From: Halorhabdus utahensis DSM 12940
GTDB lineage: Archaea > Halobacteriota > Halobacteria > Halobacteriales > Haloarculaceae
Reading direction: 5' to 3'
Assembly: GCF_000023945.1 (NCBI RefSeq)
Contig: NC_013158.1
Span: 620,001-684,000 of the forward strand
Length of the DNA: 64,000 nucleotides
Shown here: piece by piece, positions 60,617 through 64,000 of the stretch
Layout of the letters: each line of letters begins with the position of its first letter
How positions within the stretch are numbered: the stretch's first letter is position 1
Position numbers and translations under genes: made by a program
Notes under the pieces: model-generated
Told to the model about the DNA's origin: nothing
The model's input: only the letters and a program-made list of their open reading frames with translations
The model's database searches: none

Positions 60617-61764
60617 GCGTCCGGCGACTGGCCGAAGACAGTCTCCCGGAGGTGGGCCCCCGCGTCTCCGAAGGCACCGATACTCGATAGATACCCGGCC
60701 CCGACGGTCGTCTTGACGGCTTTCGCCGCGTCACCACGGAGAAGCGTCGGACCGACCTTGGCGACGGCGTCGTCGCCGACGCTGACGAGCCAGCCCGTCT
60801 CGTCGTGACGATAGCGCTCGAGTCGGGGCGCAAAGCCGCCGTTTTCCCGGCGATACTCGATAACGCGAGTGACGTTCGTCGCCGCGACGCCGGCCTGGCG
60901 GATCGCCGCGTGTGCCGTCGGCGGCACGCGCGTCCCATCGGCGTCGACGACTTGGGCGGCATCGCCGAGCGCAAACGCGTTCTCACTCAGTCGAAGCGTC
61001 GCCGGCACCGTCGGCCGGTCGCCGGCCTGAGCCACCGGCCCCTGGATCCCGCCCGCCCAGACGAACTGCTCGTAGGGGATCGGTTCGCCGTCCGCCACCG
61101 CGACGGCGTCCGCGGTCGCGCCGGTGATCGTGGTCGATGGGTGAAGAACCACCCCGGCCGCCTCCAGCGCGTCCCCGACGGCGGTTTGCAATCGATCGTC
61201 GAACCCCGGCGGGACGGCGTCGCTCTGCTCGAGGAGGGTCACCTCGACCGTCTCGCTCGCGTCGCGGTGCCGGGCGAGCGCGGCGAGTTCGCCAGCCGTC
61301 TGGATGCCGGTCAGTCCACCGCCACCGACGACGACGCGGCCGCCGTCTTCCAGAACTGCCTCGAAGTCGGCCCGGATCGTTTCGACGTCGGACGGTCGAT
61401 GTAACGGCGTGGCGTGCTCGATGACGTCTTCGAGACCGTAGAATTCGGGTTCCCCGCCCAAGGTGACGACACCGAGGTCATAGGCGAGCGTCTCGCCGTC
61501 GGCGAGGGTAGCGACACCCGCGGTGTGATCGAGGGCCTCGACGCTGGCCTCCCGGATCGTCGCGCGCTCGAGAACCGTACCGAGCGGCAGGCGAACGTGC
61601 GCTAGTTCCTCAGGGTAGCGGATTCCCCGATGCAGGAGGTGCCGGACGACGTGCTCGCCTGACTCGTCGACGACAACCAGATCGTCGTCGTCGGGCAACG
61701 TTCGTTCCAGCCGTCTGGCAACACCGAGGCCGGCGTATCCCGCTCCGAAGATAGCGACGCGCAT
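60613..61764 (-). CDS. NDH-2-like NAD(P)/FAD oxidoreductase
   Basis: 383 residues. VAIFGAGYAGLGVARRLERT (FAD fold, residues 3-22), GGGGLTGIQTAGELAALARH (NAD fold, about 150), and NAFALGDAAQVVDADGTRVP with PTAHAAIRQAGVAATNV (C-terminal FAD site, about 270-310) match type II NADH dehydrogenases, which pass electrons from NADH to quinone without pumping. No clear C-terminal membrane anchor, though a hydrophobic stretch near 345-365 may be amphipathic. Confidence 0.88.
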   Translation of the reverse strand: MRVAIFGAGYAGLGVARRLERTLPDDDDLVVVDESGEHVVRHLLHRGIRYPEELAHVRLPLGTVLERATIREASVEALDHTAGVATLADGETLAYDLGVVTLGGEPEFYGLEDVIEHATPLHRPSDVETIRADFEAVLEDGGRVVVGGGGLTGIQTAGELAALARHRDASETVEVTLLEQSDAVPPGFDDRLQTAVGDALEAAGVVLHPSTTITGATADAVAVADGEPIPYEQFVWAGGIQGPVAQAGDRPTVPATLRLSENAFALGDAAQVVDADGTRVPPTAHAAIRQAGVAATNVTRVIEYRRENGGFAPRLERYRHDETGWLVSVGDDAVAKVGPTLLRGDAAKAVKTTVGAGYLSSIGAFGDAGAHLRETVFGQSPDA

Positions 61765-61829
61765 ACAGGCGGTTAGCGCGCCAGTAGCCTAAAGGCACGG
61801 ACCGACCGGGACCCTGCAACTGAGACCGA

Positions 61830-62801
61830 TCAGAACAGTGCCTTCTCGGGATCACGGACGCGCGCGGGGCCACCGACGCGCCAGGTGAGCGTCTCGATCC
61901 CGAGGGTTTCGATCGCCGATTCGACGCGGTCGACGTACTCGGCCGTGGTGTTGACGTAGATGCTTGCGCCGGTATCCCCGGAGAAGTAGACGGGAACCCC
62001 GTCGTCGCGAAGGTCCCGAACCGTCTCGAAGACTTCGAGGCTCTCGGGTTGCCAGTAGACCCAGCCGCTCGGTCCGGTCATCGTCGTCGCCGCCAGCGAG
62101 AGTGTGTCGTGTTCGGCGATCTCGAAGGACCGCTCGAAGTCCCCGCGACCGAGCGCGTCGCGCATGTCCGCGAGTTGCTCGTGGACGTGGGCGAGTCGGC
62201 CCTCGAACATGTGGCTCTCGGCGGCCTCCTCGTGGGCCGCCTCGGTCTCTTTGTATGCAGGAATCACTGCGCCGACGATGCGAACGTCATCCTCCAAGGG
62301 GACGTCGAGTCGCTTCGAACGGCAGTCGGCGTCGTTACTGCCCGCCCGCAGATCCGAAAAGCCACCCGTGACCGCCCGCGCCGCCGAGGTCGAGCCGCGG
62401 CGGGCAATCGTCGAGATCTCCGGGCGTGAGAGGTCCAGGCCAGCGGCCTCAACGAGAGCAGTCGCCAGCGCCGCGAATCCCGACGCCGAGGAGCCAAAGC
62501 CGACGTTCGACGGGAAGTTGTTCTCACTTGCGACGCGGACGCGCTCGTCGAGATCGGCCCGTTCGCGAACGTTATCGACGACGGTCCGGATGCGCTCGGC
62601 CCCGCGCCCGTCGATGTGTTCGCCGTCGATGACGTACTCGTCCTCGGGACGCTCGGGTTCGAAGGCGACCGTCGTCGTGGAGTTACTCGGCGCAGTGCAG
62701 AGGCTGATCGAATCGTGATACGGCGTCCGGAGTTCGGGGTCGCGTATCCCGTGGTACTTCACCAGCCCCTGGATCGGGTGGGCCGTCGCTGTCGCTTTCA
62801 T
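61830..62801 (-). CDS. Phosphomevalonate decarboxylase (haloarchaeal type)
   Basis: A 323-residue GHMP-superfamily decarboxylase converting mevalonate 5-phosphate to isopentenyl phosphate, which isopentenyl phosphate kinase then completes. MKATATAHPIQGLVKYHGIR start, ENNFPSNVGFGSSASGFAAL (phosphate loop, about residues 85-104) and VPVYFSGDTGASIYVNTTAE with the catalytic Asp (about 278) are present. It corresponds to the Haloferax enzyme defining the haloarchaeal mevalonate branch (recalled). All archaeal lipids depend on it. ATG 62801 fits. Confidence 0.92.
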   Translation of the reverse strand: MKATATAHPIQGLVKYHGIRDPELRTPYHDSISLCTAPSNSTTTVAFEPERPEDEYVIDGEHIDGRGAERIRTVVDNVRERADLDERVRVASENNFPSNVGFGSSASGFAALATALVEAAGLDLSRPEISTIARRGSTSAARAVTGGFSDLRAGSNDADCRSKRLDVPLEDDVRIVGAVIPAYKETEAAHEEAAESHMFEGRLAHVHEQLADMRDALGRGDFERSFEIAEHDTLSLAATTMTGPSGWVYWQPESLEVFETVRDLRDDGVPVYFSGDTGASIYVNTTAEYVDRVESAIETLGIETLTWRVGGPARVRDPEKALF

Positions 62802-62871
62802 ACCTGCTGGTGCAGTGGGTTGCACTTAGATGCCGCGTAATCGGTAACTATCGGCGTCGAATGACCGAGAT

Positions 62872-64000
62872 CTACACCAGTGCGCCCGCGGCGGCGATCG
62901 CTTCCTCGCTCGGGAAGCCGAAGGCAGGCAGGAGCAACACCGTCACGACCGCCGCGACGATGATGGCGGTGTACAGCCCGATCGGGTACGAGTCGATCTC
63001 GAAGGCCTGGGTCGGCTCCTCGAACCACAGCGCCTTGACGACCCGCGAGTAGTAGAACAGGCTCAGGGCACTGGCGATCGCGCCGACCGCGGCCAGCCAC
63101 CACACGCCTGCGTTGACAGCCGCGCCGAAGAGGACGTACTTCGAAAGGAAGCCCGCGCCGACGGGCAGGCCCGCGAGGCTGAACAGGAAGATCGTCATCG
63201 CCACGGCGGCGACCGGGGCTTCCCGCGCCAGGCCGTTGTAGTCCTCGAAGGTCCGGCCGACGTCCCAGTACTCCGCCAGCGCGACGAACATGAACGCGCC
63301 GGTGTTCATGAACCCGTAGACCAGCAGGTGGAGCATGCCGGCCCCGAGCACCAGGCTACCGTCGGCCTGTGGCGTCAGCGCCGCAAGCGAGATCAGGACG
63401 TACCCCGCGTGACCGATCGAAGAGTACGCGAGCATCCGCTTGACGCTCCGCTGGGTCGCCGCGGCGAAGTTCCCCAGCACCATCGTGGCGACCGCCAGGA
63501 TCTGGAAGAGGAGCAGCCAGTCGATGGTGCCGCTGATGAGGTCATAGGGGAACGCGGTCGTGAAGAGCCGGAACGCGAGGACGAATCCGGCGGCCTTCGA
63601 CGCCGAGGAGAGGAACGCCGAGATCGGCGTCGGCGCGCCCTCGTAGGCCTCGGGGGCCCAGAAGTGGAAGGGGACGCTCGCGGTCTTGAAGGCGACGCCG
63701 CCGGCGACCATCACGACGCCGACGCCCAGAATGCCGGCCGGGGCATCGCCGAGTGCGCCCGCGACCTCGGTGAACGCGAGGTGGCCCGTCGCGGCGTAGA
63801 CCAGGCTGATCCCGTAGACGAGGATCGCCGAGGACAGCGCACCGACGAGGAAGTACTTCAGCCCGCCCTCGACGCTGCCCTTGTTGTCCTTCAGCGAAGC
63901 CACCAGCGCGTAGGAGGGAAGACTCGCCAGTTCCAGCGCCAACAGTGCCGTCGCGAAGCTGTTGACCGCGCCGAGCAGTGTCATCCCGGTCGCCGCCAGG
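62872..64000 (-). CDS. nuoN: NADH dehydrogenase-like complex subunit N (partial)
   Basis: The C-terminal 375 or so residues of NuoN; the N-terminus is off the right edge. A proton-pumping membrane subunit of complex I (Fpo-like in archaea). FKTASVPFHFWAPEAYEGAP (the TM7/8 loop with conserved Lys and His) and RSVKRMLAYSSIGHAGYVLI (TM8 Lys region) are diagnostic. FSLAGLPVGAGFLSKYVLFG follows. It ends 70 bp before the phosphomevalonate decarboxylase start on the same strand. Confidence 0.95.
   Translation of the reverse strand, partial: LAATGMTLLGAVNSFATALLALELASLPSYALVASLKDNKGSVEGGLKYFLVGALSSAILVYGISLVYAATGHLAFTEVAGALGDAPAGILGVGVVMVAGGVAFKTASVPFHFWAPEAYEGAPTPISAFLSSASKAAGFVLAFRLFTTAFPYDLISGTIDWLLLFQILAVATMVLGNFAAATQRSVKRMLAYSSIGHAGYVLISLAALTPQADGSLVLGAGMLHLLVYGFMNTGAFMFVALAEYWDVGRTFEDYNGLAREAPVAAVAMTIFLFSLAGLPVGAGFLSKYVLFGAAVNAGVWWLAAVGAIASALSLFYYSRVVKALWFEEPTQAFEIDSYPIGLYTAIIVAAVVTVLLLPAFGFPSEEAIAAAGALV

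Overview
The window is chromosomal DNA of an extremely halophilic archaeon (class Halobacteria). The proteins are strongly acidic, GC content is high, many genes appear to have leaderless promoters with TATA boxes about 25-30 nt before the start, and informational genes are of archaeal type: Rpo4 (RpoF), Rpo11 (RpoL), L21e, L37e, aEF1-beta, archaeal Lsm, KsgA and HemK2. The haloarchaeal phosphomevalonate decarboxylase and many small haloarchaea-only families agree with this. I cannot name the genus with confidence.

Layout. 1-7.2 kb: UbiD (partial), AlaX, the leftward operon L21e-Rpo4-DUF655-KsgA-HemK2, aEF1-beta and small zinc proteins, RpoL and HisF. 7.4-14.7 kb: HicBA, PurL, a secreted protein, an SLC13-type permease and a membrane phosphoesterase. 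14.9-22.1 kb: branched-chain amino acid genes leuA, ilvB, ilvN, ilvC, leuC, leuD. Here leuA is split by an apparent frameshift, and ilvB is preceded by a likely leader peptide and hairpin. 22.1-27.1 kb: an accessory island with a HalX regulator, a DUF7504 ATPase-like protein, a DUF7503 microprotein, a CHAT protease and a class 1 isoprenoid enzyme. 27.2-31.8 kb: fructose-bisphosphate aldolase, 1-phosphofructokinase, leuB and purB, all leftward.

32.1-38 kb: ferredoxin, tRNA-Ser(UGA) followed by an array of copies of its own 3' end, an FNR-type oxidoreductase, several small haloarchaeal families, a 377-bp MITE with target duplication, CspA and a zinc-finger microprotein. 38-42.5 kb: an arsenic module (redox disulfide protein, ArsP-like permease, broken arsC, ACR3 pump, ArsR), followed by nearly 1 kb of structured repeats. 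42.6-50.6 kb: a CBS-domain regulator, PurF-L37e-Lsm, an M42 peptidase, and a YeeE permease overlapping a cupredoxin.

50.6-64 kb: a glycerol-3-phosphate dehydrogenase-like trio, a TenA-TenA-symporter operon for probable thiamine salvage, a FlaD-like protein divergent from ParA-CheW, an NDH-2-like protein, phosphomevalonate decarboxylase and the end of NuoN.

The main new signals are (1) an attenuator-like ilvB leader whose short peptide has a Leu-Leu-Leu-Val-Gly-Ile-Val run, largely in codons uncommon at high GC, inside a 14-bp hairpin; (2) a 53-bp tandem repeat whose paired stems differ between units but stay complementary; (3) a MITE built from seven hairpins that all have 3-nt loops; (4) a tRNA-Ser 3'-end array; and (5) the CHAT island at the join of what looks like an inverted leuB-pfkB-fba block.
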